Of a DNA stretch of 64,000 nt, positions 27,898 through 36,664 are shown piece by piece. A program made the translations under genes and the position numbers. Origin of the DNA: Halomarinibacterium sedimenti (GTDB taxonomy: Bacteria > Bacteroidota > Bacteroidia > Flavobacteriales > Flavobacteriaceae). The stretch lies in NCBI RefSeq assembly GCF_019312585.1, contig NZ_JAHWDP010000002.1, positions 62,001 to 126,000 on the forward strand, read 5' to 3'. The notes below the pieces were generated by a model. It ran no database searches and was not told where the DNA came from. It saw only the letters and a program-made list of their open reading frames with translations. Each line of letters begins with the position of its first letter. The stretch's first letter is position 1.

Positions 27898-30714
27898 TTG
27901 AATCTTACAAAATGGTGCATAATGTGTTTAGGGTTGCTTGCCATTTCGGTACGAGCGCAACATACTTTAAGCATAGATGCACATCTTAATGAAGAGACCC
28001 AAACGCTTTCCATTACTCAAAAAATTATCTTTGTTAATGACTCGGATTCAGCTCTTTCAGAAATCTATCTATTAGACTGGGCCAATAGTTTTTCGAGTAA
28101 AACAACGCCTTTAGCCGAACGATTTGCCGAAAATTTTAATAGTTCTTTTCATTTTGAAAAAGATGAAAATCGGGGAAGAACAGTCATTCAATCTATTCAA
28201 AACAACAAGAATGACTCTTTTACTTGGACTCGTGAACCTAGTGACGATATTATAAAAATTAACCTTGAAAATGGTCTCGAACCAAATGCTCAAATTGAAA
28301 TCAATTTGGCTTATACCGTAAAAGTCCCAAACGATAAATATACGCGTTATGGTGTTTCTAAAAATGGCGATTATAAGCTTCGCTATTGGTTTATTGCTCC
28401 TGCGGTATTTAAAGGCGAATGGAAGGCTTATAGCAATAAAAATGTGGATGACTTTTTTATGAGTCCTTCAAAATTTATTATTAATTTTCACTTTCCAAAA
28501 GAATACAAACTCTTTAGTGATTTAGATGTTACTACCGAAACCATTGTAAATAACAAAAAAATTATTCATTTAGAAGGCAACAACCGAATGAGCGCACCCA
28601 TTTATTTGGATAAATTTCTTGGATTTAGTAGTGTGGTGACCGATAATTTTGAAGTTGTAACCGATTTAAGGGACAAAAAAGTAACTCCCACCATTAAAGC
28701 ACTGCAAATTGACCGCATTACACATTACCTAGAAGAAAAACTAGGGCCCTACCCTTTCGAAAAGCTACTTATAAGTGATGCCGATTACCGTTTAAGTCCC
28801 GTGTATGGGTTAAATCAGTTGCCCGATTTTATAAGTCCATTTCCTAACGGATTTGAAATGGATATGGAATTACTTAAGACCATCACAAGAAAATATCTGG
28901 AAAGCACTTTATATATCAACCCAAGAGAAGAACATTGGTTGTTTGGAGCGTTACAAATTTATTTAATGACAGATTATGTCAACACCTTTTACCCAGACAT
29001 AAAAATAATGGGAAATTTAAGTGAGTTTTTTATTGTAAGATGGTCTCACGCAAGTGATCTGGAGTTTAACGATCAATATCCTTTAATGTACCTCAATATG
29101 GCTCGTAGCAACCTACACCAATCCTTGGTCACTCCTAAAGATTCTCTAGTGAAATTCAATAAAAATATTGCAAGTGATTATTATGCAGGTGCTGGGCTTG
29201 GGTATTTAAGCGATTATATGGGGAAAGATGCATTAGATACTTCCATTTCTGAATTTTACAAAAACAATAACCTACAATACACTACTTCATCTACGTTCGA
29301 AGACATACTTTCAAAAAACACAGAGCTACCTATTCATTGGTTTTTTGAAGACTATGTTGGCAAACGAACCCTTATCGATTTTAAAATTAAAAAAGTAGAA
29401 AAAGTTGGTGATTCACTTCGAGTTAGTATTCTGAATAAGGAGAATAACAAAATGCCTATTTCGCTTTATGGGCTTAATAAAAAGGATGTTATTTTCAAAA
29501 AATGGCTTGCACCTTTTGATAGTATTATTACTGTGTCTGTTCCGAAAGAAAATATTAAACAGTTAGCACTAAACTATGAAGCTGTGGTGCCTGAACTCAA
29601 CCAACGGAACAATTTTAAAACGGTGGATGGATTATTTAACAAACCCGTTCAATTTAGGCTGTTTCAAGATGTGGAAGACCCAAAATACAATCAGCTGTTT
29701 TTTATGCCCGTCTTTCAGTATAATTTGTATGATGGTTTGAGTTTAGGAATGAAGTTATATAACAAAACTGTGCTTCCTAAAGACTTTAATTATAGGGTTG
29801 AACCCCAATATGGATTTCGTTCAAAATCCTTGGTGGGCAATGGCTCTTTTTCCTATACGGGTCGATTCGACAACCAAAGCATGTATGCGCTAAGAACAGG
29901 AATATCGGGTACTTTATTCTCATACGATGAGGATTTATTTTACAAAAGAATCTCACCTTATATCACATTTGCATTTCGTGATCCAACCGATTTACGAAAA
30001 AATACAAAGCAATTTATTAATGTTCGAAATGTGAATGTTTTTAGAGACGAAGACCCTAACGACCCCGATCAAGAACCTAACTATAATGTGTATAATGCGC
30101 AGTATGTTTATTCAGATAATAATTTAATTGATTACTATCGCGGCCTTTTCGATTATCAAATCTCGAAAAAGTTTAGCAAAGTTTCGCTTCAACTGGAATA
30201 TCGCAAGCTCTTTTTAAATAACCGGCAAATTAATCTTCGATGGTATTCTGGAATATTTTTATATAATAAAACTGAAACGAATGATGACTATTTCAGCTTT
30301 GCATTGGACCGCCCATCCGATTATATGTTTGACTATAATTACTACGGAAGAAGTGAAGACACAGGATTGTTTAGTCAACAACTTATCATTGCCGAAGGAG
30401 GTTTTAAATCACAACTCGAGCCTGCATATGCCAACCAATGGATTACTACGGTGAATGCCAGTACCAACATCTGGAGATGGATCTATGCTTATGGGGATAT
30501 GGGATGGGTTAAAAATACGGGCTTTGAACCTCAATTTGTCTACGATGCTGGAATTAGAGCCAGCTTGGTAGCCGATTATTTCGAGCTTTATTTTCCGCTT
30601 TATTCTAATTTAGGATGGGAGCCTGGACTTGGTGATTACGATCAAAAAATTCGATTTATTGTTACTTTGGACATAAGAACATTAATGGGGCTTTTTACAA
30701 GAAAATGGTATTAA
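27898..30714 (+). CDS. M1-peptidase-like protein fused to a C-terminal outer-membrane beta-barrel, catalytic motif lost
   Basis: The 938-residue protein starts at a TTG codon 1 bp after the previous stop. This gives the signal peptide MNLTKWCIMCLGLLAISVRAQ; an ATG at 27922 would leave a weaker one. Residues of about 20-540 resemble M1-family aminopeptidases: an N-terminal beta-rich domain, then a region where VYGLNQLPDFI sits in the place of the GAMEN exopeptidase motif. The zinc motif HExxH is absent (the aligned stretch reads around KTITRKYLES), while REEHWLFGALQIYL resembles the downstream conserved region. From about 600 on the sequence is an aromatic-rich beta-barrel ending in KWY. I infer an outer-membrane protein with a pseudo-peptidase domain. 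Confidence 0.75.
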   Translation: MNLTKWCIMCLGLLAISVRAQHTLSIDAHLNEETQTLSITQKIIFVNDSDSALSEIYLLDWANSFSSKTTPLAERFAENFNSSFHFEKDENRGRTVIQSIQNNKNDSFTWTREPSDDIIKINLENGLEPNAQIEINLAYTVKVPNDKYTRYGVSKNGDYKLRYWFIAPAVFKGEWKAYSNKNVDDFFMSPSKFIINFHFPKEYKLFSDLDVTTETIVNNKKIIHLEGNNRMSAPIYLDKFLGFSSVVTDNFEVVTDLRDKKVTPTIKALQIDRITHYLEEKLGPYPFEKLLISDADYRLSPVYGLNQLPDFISPFPNGFEMDMELLKTITRKYLESTLYINPREEHWLFGALQIYLMTDYVNTFYPDIKIMGNLSEFFIVRWSHASDLEFNDQYPLMYLNMARSNLHQSLVTPKDSLVKFNKNIASDYYAGAGLGYLSDYMGKDALDTSISEFYKNNNLQYTTSSTFEDILSKNTELPIHWFFEDYVGKRTLIDFKIKKVEKVGDSLRVSILNKENNKMPISLYGLNKKDVIFKKWLAPFDSIITVSVPKENIKQLALNYEAVVPELNQRNNFKTVDGLFNKPVQFRLFQDVEDPKYNQLFFMPVFQYNLYDGLSLGMKLYNKTVLPKDFNYRVEPQYGFRSKSLVGNGSFSYTGRFDNQSMYALRTGISGTLFSYDEDLFYKRISPYITFAFRDPTDLRKNTKQFINVRNVNVFRDEDPNDPDQEPNYNVYNAQYVYSDNNLIDYYRGLFDYQISKKFSKVSLQLEYRKLFLNNRQINLRWYSGIFLYNKTETNDDYFSFALDRPSDYMFDYNYYGRSEDTGLFSQQLIIAEGGFKSQLEPAYANQWITTVNASTNIWRWIYAYGDMGWVKNTGFEPQFVYDAGIRASLVADYFELYFPLYSNLGWEPGLGDYDQKIRFIVTLDIRTLMGLFTRKWY

Positions 30715-30715
30715 A

Positions 30716-30943
30716 ATGAATATATTCAACGACTGGCGCATACTTATTTTATTATGCTTAACTCTAGGTTTAGCACCCTTTTTTCCAGAACCACATCTCT
30801 GGGGGAAATTAAAATGGATTGCTGGTGGTGCAACAGGAATGACTCCTAAAGACTACTTCGATGTGGCGTTGCACGGATTCCCTTTTGTTTTACTCATTCG
30901 CAGAGTTTTTGTAGCAATTCGTAGAAAAGATGAAAAAAATTAA
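30716..30943 (+). CDS. Small membrane protein, unknown
   Basis: The 75-residue protein starts 1 bp after the previous stop codon and so is probably translated with it. It has a hydrophobic segment at about residues 9-24 (ILILLCLTLGLAPFF) and a second, weaker one at about 53-65, with a Lys/Arg-rich tail (RRVFVAIRRKDEKN). No family is recognised. The good start context and tight spacing support it as a real gene. It may assist its outer-membrane neighbour, but nothing shows this directly. Confidence 0.7.
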   Translation: MNIFNDWRILILLCLTLGLAPFFPEPHLWGKLKWIAGGATGMTPKDYFDVALHGFPFVLLIRRVFVAIRRKDEKN

Positions 30944-31007
30944 GAAAAATTATCATTTTGTTAAGAATTCCATAATTTTTTAGAGTGATATGCATTGTAA
31001 TTTTTGC

Positions 31008-31015
31008 TACTTTTG
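31008..31015 (+). promoter_or_regulatory. Bacteroidota -7 box for the E1 dehydrogenase gene
   Basis: TACTTTTG is an exact TAnnTTTG match, 17 bp before the ATG at 31033. No TTTG -33 element was seen at the usual 17-23 bp spacing. Confidence 0.55.
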
Positions 31016-31032
31016 CAACTTAAACATTCCTT

Positions 31033-33447
31033 ATGCAAACAAACCCACAAACGAACGGTGCACTTTCTTTTGAAGACTTTAAAACGGAAGTCTTAAAAGA
31101 TTACACCATAGCTGTAACAAGTCGGGAGTGTAGTTTGTTAGGAAGACGTGAAGTTCTTACGGGAAAAGCAAAATTTGGGATTTTTGGTGATGGAAAGGAA
31201 GTGCCTCAACTCGCTTGGGCAAAGGCATTTCAAAAAGGAGATTGGCGAAGTGGTTACTATCGTGACCAAACTTTTATGATGTGTAATGACCAATTAAACA
31301 TCGAACAATTTTTTGCAGGTTTATATGCGCATACGACTATTGAAGCCGATCCCATGAGCGCAGGCCGCCAAATGGGCGGACACTTTATGACGCACAGTCT
31401 TAATGAAGACGGCTCCTGGAAAAACCTTACCAAACAAAAAAATAGCAGTTCAGACATCTCTCCAACTGCCGGGCAAATGCCGCGATTATTAGGATTGGCT
31501 CAGGCATCCAAAATTTTCAGAAATGTTGATGAGGTGAAAAATCACGCCCAATTATCTATCAACGGAAATGAAGTCGCTTGGGGAACCATTGGAAATGCCA
31601 GTACCAGCGAAGGCTTATTTTGGGAAACCATCAATGCCGCTGGCGTATTACAAGTTCCTATGGTGATGTGTGTTTGGGATGATGAATATGGAATTTCGGT
31701 ACACGCAAAGCATCAAACCACCAAAGAAGATATCTCGGAAGTGTTGAGCGGATTTCAACGTACCGAGGAAAAAGCGGGTTATGAAATATTCAAAGTAAAA
31801 GGTTGGGACTACCCTGCCCTAGTGGAAACTTTTGAAAAAGCTGGGAAAATTGCCCGTGAAGAGCACGTTCCTGTGCTTATTCACGTGGTAGAACTCACAC
31901 AACCGCAAGGACACTCTACCAGTGGTTCTCACGAACGTTATAAAAGTGATGAGCGACTCCAGTGGGAAAGAGAATTCGATTGTAACGTGAAAATGCGTGA
32001 GTGGCTTATTGAAAATAATTTTGCCACCGATGAAGAACTTTCAGAAATTGAGAAAAGCATTAAAAAGAAAGTTAGAGAAGGGAAAACAAAAGCATGGACT
32101 GCATTTCTAGCGGATCACAAACAAGAACAAAAAGAAGCCATTACCTTAATTGGAAACCTTGCTGAAAGTAGCCAGAATAAAATCTTTATTGAAAAAATTA
32201 AGGAAGAATTAGCCGAAAATAAAGAACCGCTTCGCAGGGATATTATTTCAAAAGCACGAAAAGCACTTCGCTATGTCGCTGCTGAAAATTCTTCCGAAAA
32301 GAAACAGCTTCAGGATTGGGTAAATAACTTTTTTGAAATCGTGCAGCCAAAATTTAGCTCGAACCTTTATTCCGAATTACCTTCAAAAGCGACCAACATA
32401 TCAGAAGTACTTCCCACCTACGATGACCATGCCGAAGAGGTTGATGGACGTGTAATTCTTCGCGATAATTTCGACACTATTTTCAGTAAACATCCAGAAA
32501 CCCTTGTATTTGGAGAAGATAGCGGCGCCATTGGTGACGTAAACCAAGGCTTAGAAGGGCTTCAGGAAAAATATGGAGAGTTTCGAGTTCGTGATTCAGG
32601 AATTCGTGAAGCTACTATTTTAGGACAAGGAATTGGATTGGCGATGCGTGGTCTACGTCCCATTGCTGAGATTCAGTACCTCGATTATATCATGTACTGC
32701 CTTCAAATTATGACCGATGATTTGGCAACGCTTCGTTATCGAACCGTAGGGAAGCAAAAAGCACCGCTCATTGTGCGTACGCGTGGTCATAGATTAGAGG
32801 GAATTTGGCATAGCGGCTCTCAAATGGGTGCCTTGATTAATTTACTTCGAGGTATGTATATTTTGGTGCCACGAAATATGACCAAAGCAGCAGGATTCTA
32901 CAATACTTTGTTGGAAAGCGATGAGCCTGCATTGCTTATTGAATGTTTAAATGGCTACCGACTTAAAGAAAAGATGCCTTCCAATTTAGGGGAATTTAGA
33001 ACTCCCATTGGCGTGGTAGAAACCGTAAAAGAAGGAAGTGACATAACTTTAGTCTCCTACGGAAGTACCCTTCGTATTGTGCAAGAGGCTGCAAAAGAAT
33101 TACAACAAGTGGGTATTGATGCTGAAGTGATTGACATCCAATCCCTACTTCCCTTAGATTTACACCATGATATTGTAAAAAGCGTTCAGAAAACCAATCG
33201 CTTGCTTGTCATTGACGAAGATATGCCAGGAGGAGCTTCCTCCTATATTTTGGAGCATATTGTAAACGAACAGAACGGGTATCGTTTTTTGGATAGTAAA
33301 CCACAAACCCTTACGGCACAACCACATCGTCCTGCCTATGGAACCGATGGTGACTATTTTTCAAAACCCTCTACCGAAGATGTTTTCGAAAAAGTATACG
33401 AAATGATGCACGAAAGCAATCCCGAGGATTATCCCAACCTAAGATAA
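31033..33447 (+). CDS. 2-oxoacid dehydrogenase E1, fused alpha and beta subunits
   Basis: The 804-residue thiamine-diphosphate enzyme carries both E1 subunits in one chain, as is common in Bacteroidota. The alpha part (about 1-400) has AGRQMGGHFMTH, then GNASTSEGLFWETINAAGV as the ThDP/Mg motif region with CVWDDEYGIS, and HSTSGSHERYKS as the phosphorylation-loop-like segment. The beta part (about 450-804) has VFGEDSGAIGDVNQGLEGL, RDSGIREATILGQGIGLAMRGLRPIAEIQ and LLVIDEDMPGGASSYI. It decarboxylates a 2-oxoacid and passes the acyl group to a lipoyl E2. The branched-chain (2-oxoisovalerate) substrate is the likeliest, but E2 and E3 are not in the window. Confidence 0.9.
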   Translation: MQTNPQTNGALSFEDFKTEVLKDYTIAVTSRECSLLGRREVLTGKAKFGIFGDGKEVPQLAWAKAFQKGDWRSGYYRDQTFMMCNDQLNIEQFFAGLYAHTTIEADPMSAGRQMGGHFMTHSLNEDGSWKNLTKQKNSSSDISPTAGQMPRLLGLAQASKIFRNVDEVKNHAQLSINGNEVAWGTIGNASTSEGLFWETINAAGVLQVPMVMCVWDDEYGISVHAKHQTTKEDISEVLSGFQRTEEKAGYEIFKVKGWDYPALVETFEKAGKIAREEHVPVLIHVVELTQPQGHSTSGSHERYKSDERLQWEREFDCNVKMREWLIENNFATDEELSEIEKSIKKKVREGKTKAWTAFLADHKQEQKEAITLIGNLAESSQNKIFIEKIKEELAENKEPLRRDIISKARKALRYVAAENSSEKKQLQDWVNNFFEIVQPKFSSNLYSELPSKATNISEVLPTYDDHAEEVDGRVILRDNFDTIFSKHPETLVFGEDSGAIGDVNQGLEGLQEKYGEFRVRDSGIREATILGQGIGLAMRGLRPIAEIQYLDYIMYCLQIMTDDLATLRYRTVGKQKAPLIVRTRGHRLEGIWHSGSQMGALINLLRGMYILVPRNMTKAAGFYNTLLESDEPALLIECLNGYRLKEKMPSNLGEFRTPIGVVETVKEGSDITLVSYGSTLRIVQEAAKELQQVGIDAEVIDIQSLLPLDLHHDIVKSVQKTNRLLVIDEDMPGGASSYILEHIVNEQNGYRFLDSKPQTLTAQPHRPAYGTDGDYFSKPSTEDVFEKVYEMMHESNPEDYPNLR

Positions 33448-33466
33448 TTAGGTAAGCTGCTTATTG

Positions 33467-33916
33467 ATGAAAAAACTAACCTTCGAAATAGTCATCCATG
33501 CTCCAATTAACAAGGTTTATCAAAGTATTTTAGATAAAGACCTTTTTAGTAAATGGGTTGCTCCCTTTCACCCCGATTCCTATATAGAAGGCTCTTGGAA
33601 AAAGGGAAGTACGGTCCAATTTCTATCAAAAGAACCAGATGGCACAATCAATGGAATGTCCAGTTTTGTTAAAGAGAATATCCCAAACCGTTTAGTTAGT
33701 ATTGAGCATCGAGCTTATATTAAAAATGGAGAAGTGATACACGATAAAAATGAAGAAGAAAGTTTTAGCGGTGCTATGGAAGAGTATTTTTTTGAAAGTC
33801 ATCAGGGAACAACCTTATTGAAGGTTCACGCAGACACTACTACCAAATATGAAACATATTTTAAGGAAACCTGGCCAAAGGCACTTCAGAAACTAAAAGA
33901 ACTCGTCGAAAAATAA
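33467..33916 (+). CDS. SRPBCC (AHSA1/START-like) domain protein
   Basis: The protein of 149 residues fits the SRPBCC helix-grip fold: IVIHAPINKVYQSILDKDLFSKWV at the start, FHPDSYIEGSWKKGSTVQF, and the C-terminal helix ETYFKETWPKALQKLKELVE. Members bind hydrophobic ligands in a deep cavity or act as Hsp90 co-chaperones (AHSA1); the role here is unknown. The ATG at 33467 is preferred over an adjacent TTG (33464). It is 19 bp downstream of the E1 dehydrogenase gene and upstream of the asnB leader. Confidence 0.85.
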   Translation: MKKLTFEIVIHAPINKVYQSILDKDLFSKWVAPFHPDSYIEGSWKKGSTVQFLSKEPDGTINGMSSFVKENIPNRLVSIEHRAYIKNGEVIHDKNEEESFSGAMEEYFFESHQGTTLLKVHADTTTKYETYFKETWPKALQKLKELVEK

Positions 33917-33927
33917 TTCTTGCATTA

Positions 33928-33960
33928 TTTGCTTTTCCGAAAAAAAAATTGCCATATTTG
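33928..33960 (+). promoter_or_regulatory. Promoter for the asnB leader (TTTG-N21-CATATTTG)
   Basis: TTTG at 33928-33931 and CATATTTG at 33953-33960 (one mismatch to TAnnTTTG) are separated by 21 bp, within the 17-23 bp range known for Bacteroidota. Transcription would start near 33965 and include the whole asnB leader. Confidence 0.6.
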
Positions 33961-33980
33961 TAGCAGACAAAATCCAAGTG

Positions 33981-34031
33981 ATGTTACTATCTGTTTTCAA
34001 TTTTAATAACAATAATAACGGAAACCCGTAA
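33981..34031 (+). CDS. Asn-rich attenuator leader peptide of asnB
   Basis: A 16-codon reading frame (ATG 33981-33983, TAA 34029-34031) encodes MLLSVFNFNNNNNGNP. Seven of the 16 residues are Asn, five of them consecutive, directly upstream of the asparagine synthetase gene. This is the pattern of amino-acid leader peptides such as those of his, trp and leu operons, in which the product amino acid of the operon dominates. The frame ends between two alternative RNA pairings (see the attenuator entry). In this view a shortage of charged tRNA-Asn would stall the ribosome on codons 7-15 and favour read-through into asnB. The frame is too short to be chance-proof by itself; its strength is the match between codon content, downstream gene and terminator. 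Confidence 0.85.
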   Translation: MLLSVFNFNNNNNGNP

Positions 34032-34087
34032 CAGAAACTTGTACCCTATACCTAACCCGTCAAGTTTCAAAATTTGACGGGTTTTTT
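33990..34087 (+). promoter_or_regulatory. asnB transcription attenuator: alternative pairings 1:2, 2:3, 3:4
   Basis: Four segments can pair in mutually exclusive ways. Segment 1 (33990-33995, TCTGTT) pairs with 34030-34035 (AACAGA). Segment 2 (34034-34041, GAAACTTG) is perfectly complementary to segment 3a (34061-34068, CAAGTTTC). Segment 3b (34055-34063, ACCCGTCAA) pairs with segment 4 (34074-34082, TTGACGGGT), followed by a T run. Pairing 2:3 uses the 3' part of the terminator's left arm, so it works as an antiterminator. The Asn codons lie between segments 1 and 2, the place where a stalled ribosome would mask segment 1 and free segment 2. Confidence 0.8.
34055..34087 (+). terminator. Rho-independent terminator in the asnB leader
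   Basis: A 9-bp perfect stem (ACCCGTCAA / TTGACGGGT) with a 10-nt loop is followed by TTTTTT (82-87). It ends 22 bp before the asnB ATG, so it would stop transcription ahead of the gene unless the antiterminator forms. Confidence 0.9.
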
Positions 34088-34108
34088 AATGATAAAAAAA
34101 TAAAATTT

Positions 34109-35797
34109 ATGTGCGGAATTGTATGTGCCTTCGATTTGAAACAACCTAGTGAGGATTTACGTCCTCAATTATTAACTATGGCAAAATGCCTGCGGCATCG
34201 CGGTCCCGATTGGAGTGGGATTTACGATAACGAAAAAACCATTATGGCGCATGAGCGCTTGGCTATTGTGGATCCTACTTCAGGGAAACAGCCGCTGTTT
34301 TCGGAAGATAAAAAGTTAATACTTGCCGCTAATGGGGAAATCTACAATCATAACGAACTAAGAAAACAATTTGAAGGTCGGTACAACTTTCAAACCAAAA
34401 GCGATTGCGAAGTCATCCTTGCCCTCTATAAAGAAAAAGGCACTTCCTTTCTGGACGAACTCAACGGAATCTTTGGCTTTGCCCTCTACGATGTAGAAAA
34501 CGACGCCTACCTCATCGCTCGTGACCATATGGGGATTATTCCCTTGTATATAGGCTGGGATAAAGACGGGACATTTTACGTGGCTTCCGAATTAAAAGCG
34601 CTAGAAGGCGTGTGTACCAAAATTGAACTCTTTCCTCCAGGACATTATTTATACAGTAAAGAGGGAGAACTGAAACGCTGGTGGACCCGCGATTGGATGG
34701 AATACGACAACGTAAAAGATAACGAAACTTCCATTGAAGACTTACGCAAGGCTTTAGATGCAGCCGTGCATCGCCAACTTATGAGTGATGTGCCTTATGG
34801 GGTGTTGCTCTCTGGCGGACTTGATAGCTCCATTACCTCTGCCCTTGCCAAAAAATATGCCGATAAGCGTATTGAAAGTGGCGATGTGGAAAACGCTTGG
34901 TATCCGCGTCTCCACTCTTTTGCCATTGGACTGGAAGGCTCTCCCGATTTAGCTGCAGCACAAAAAGTAGCCGACCACCTAGGGACTGTACACCACGAAA
35001 TTCATTTTACCATACAAGAAGGGCTGGATGCCATACGAGATGTGATTTATCACGTGGAGACTTATGATATCACTACAATACGAGCCTCGACACCTATGTT
35101 TTTGTTAGCACGAGCTATAAAAGCCATGGGAATTAAAATGGTGCTCTCTGGTGAAGGAGCCGATGAAATTTTTGGTGGGTATCTCTATTTCCATAAAGCA
35201 CCCAGTGCGAAGGATTTTCACGAAGAAAACGTGCGTAAGCTAGACAAACTACATATGTACGATTGTCTTCGTGCCAACAAGAGCTTGGCGTCTTGGGGGA
35301 TTGAAGGTCGGGTACCCTTTTTAGACAAAGAATTTATGGATGTGGCGATGCGTTTAAACCCTAAAGATAAAATGATCATTGCAGGACAAAGTAGCCCCAA
35401 AGACAAGCAAGCCATGGAAAAATGGGTATTGCGAGAAGCCTTTGGTGATATGCTTCCTGAAGCGGTGGCGTGGCGCCAAAAGGAACAGTTTAGTGATGGC
35501 GTGGGTTATAGTTGGATAGACACCTTAAAAGAAATGGTAAATAGTGAAGTAACCGACGAGCAACTTGCCAATGCCAAATACCGTTTCCCTATCCAAACGC
35601 CTACTAGTAAGGAAGAGTTTTATTACCGAAGCATTTTTGAGGAGCATTTCCCTAGTGATGCGGCTGCTTTAACTGTACCTAGCGTTCCTAGTGTTGCTTG
35701 TAGTAGCCAAGTAGCGCTCGAATGGGATGAAAGTTTTAAAAACATGAATGATCCTAGTGGTAGAGCGGTATCTAATGTACACGAGAAAGGCTATTAA
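34109..35797 (+). CDS. asnB: Asparagine synthase (glutamine-hydrolysing) AsnB
   Basis: The 562-residue enzyme makes asparagine from aspartate, glutamine and ATP. It starts MCGI, leaving Cys2 as the glutaminase nucleophile after Met removal. The class II glutamine amidotransferase domain continues through RHRGPD, HERLAIVD and GEIYNH. The synthetase domain has the PP-loop SGGLDSS near residue 230, followed by SGEGADEIFGGY and GRVPFLDKEF. The C-terminus ends SFKNMNDPSGRAVSNVHEKGY, a stretch that recurs in decayed form at 37.9 kb. Expression is probably set by the Asn-rich leader and terminator directly upstream. The gene faces fabI convergently. Confidence 0.97.
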   Translation: MCGIVCAFDLKQPSEDLRPQLLTMAKCLRHRGPDWSGIYDNEKTIMAHERLAIVDPTSGKQPLFSEDKKLILAANGEIYNHNELRKQFEGRYNFQTKSDCEVILALYKEKGTSFLDELNGIFGFALYDVENDAYLIARDHMGIIPLYIGWDKDGTFYVASELKALEGVCTKIELFPPGHYLYSKEGELKRWWTRDWMEYDNVKDNETSIEDLRKALDAAVHRQLMSDVPYGVLLSGGLDSSITSALAKKYADKRIESGDVENAWYPRLHSFAIGLEGSPDLAAAQKVADHLGTVHHEIHFTIQEGLDAIRDVIYHVETYDITTIRASTPMFLLARAIKAMGIKMVLSGEGADEIFGGYLYFHKAPSAKDFHEENVRKLDKLHMYDCLRANKSLASWGIEGRVPFLDKEFMDVAMRLNPKDKMIIAGQSSPKDKQAMEKWVLREAFGDMLPEAVAWRQKEQFSDGVGYSWIDTLKEMVNSEVTDEQLANAKYRFPIQTPTSKEEFYYRSIFEEHFPSDAAALTVPSVPSVACSSQVALEWDESFKNMNDPSGRAVSNVHEKGY

Positions 35798-35832
35798 TGT
35801 AAACAAAGAGGTTAACTATTAATAATTAGCCT
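35788..35832. terminator. Possible bidirectional hairpin between asnB and fabI
   Basis: AGGCTA/ATTAAT at 35788-35798 and ATTAAT ... TAGCCT at 35818-35832 are complementary with a small internal loop, spanning both stop codons of the convergent genes. No strong T tract follows, so a terminator role is only a possibility. Confidence 0.3.
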
Positions 35833-36647
35833 GTAATATGGTAACCACCATCCACATGTCTAATTTCACCCGTAATACGTCCGTTGGGTCTAAAAAGATG
35901 GATCACTTCATTTGCTAAATCTTGAGGACTTGCATTGCCCAGCGGGCTCATTTTTTCACTTTTTGCAACATCAGCATCGGTTAAGGTAGCGTTACCTGCT
36001 TTACTACCCATATATGTTGAAAAGCGAATAGCATTTGCACGAATATTATGCTTACGACCTAGTTCGTCTGCGAGTTCTACCGTAATTCTCTCTAGGGCAG
36101 CTTTGGCAATACTCATGTTTCGGTATGGGTGAAAGGTTACTTTAGCCGCAGCAATATAACTTAAAGAACAAATAGAAGCCCCGGGTTGTAACACATTATA
36201 TCTTAATAAGTAATGTGATAATCGAATAAGAGAATATGCCGAAACATCCATGGTATCACAAAATTCACTTAATGAAACATCCAAAAGGGGTTTCACTTTT
36301 TTGTCCCTAATGGTTTTGTCCATTGCAATGGCATGTAAAAATCCATTAAGCCGTACTCCTTTTGCTTGTAACTTTTTAGCAAAGTCTTCAACATTCTCTT
36401 CTAATGTTACATCCAAAATTTCCGTTTGATAATCGCCTAGTTCTTCAGTAATAGATGCCTTAAAATCTTCGAAGTTTTTGTTTAAAAATGAAGTAGCACG
36501 TTCTGAAAGATTGTGGTGAAACTTACTTACACCCAATCCTGTACAAACAACACTTCCGCCATTTTTAATCACTTCCTTAGCAACATACATGGCTAGTGAG
36601 TTTTTATCTGCAATTCCCGTAATTAAATAGGTTTGATTCTTAAGCAT
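35826..36647 (-). CDS. fabI: Enoyl-ACP reductase FabI
   Basis: The 273-residue protein is a short-chain dehydrogenase of the FabI branch, the last step of the fatty-acid elongation cycle. It has the FabI-type opening YLITGIADKNSLAMYVAKE instead of the classical TGxxxGxG, then LDVTLEENV and a catalytic Tyr/Lys region in SLSYIAAAKVTFHPYRNMSIAKAALE. The C-terminal GRITGEIRHVDGGYHITG is typical. It lies 17 bp downstream of fabH on the same strand, forming a small fatty-acid synthesis unit with it. Confidence 0.92.
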   Translation of the reverse strand: MLKNQTYLITGIADKNSLAMYVAKEVIKNGGSVVCTGLGVSKFHHNLSERATSFLNKNFEDFKASITEELGDYQTEILDVTLEENVEDFAKKLQAKGVRLNGFLHAIAMDKTIRDKKVKPLLDVSLSEFCDTMDVSAYSLIRLSHYLLRYNVLQPGASICSLSYIAAAKVTFHPYRNMSIAKAALERITVELADELGRKHNIRANAIRFSTYMGSKAGNATLTDADVAKSEKMSPLGNASPQDLANEVIHLFRPNGRITGEIRHVDGGYHITG

Positions 36648-36664
36648 ATGTATTTTTTAAAAAG

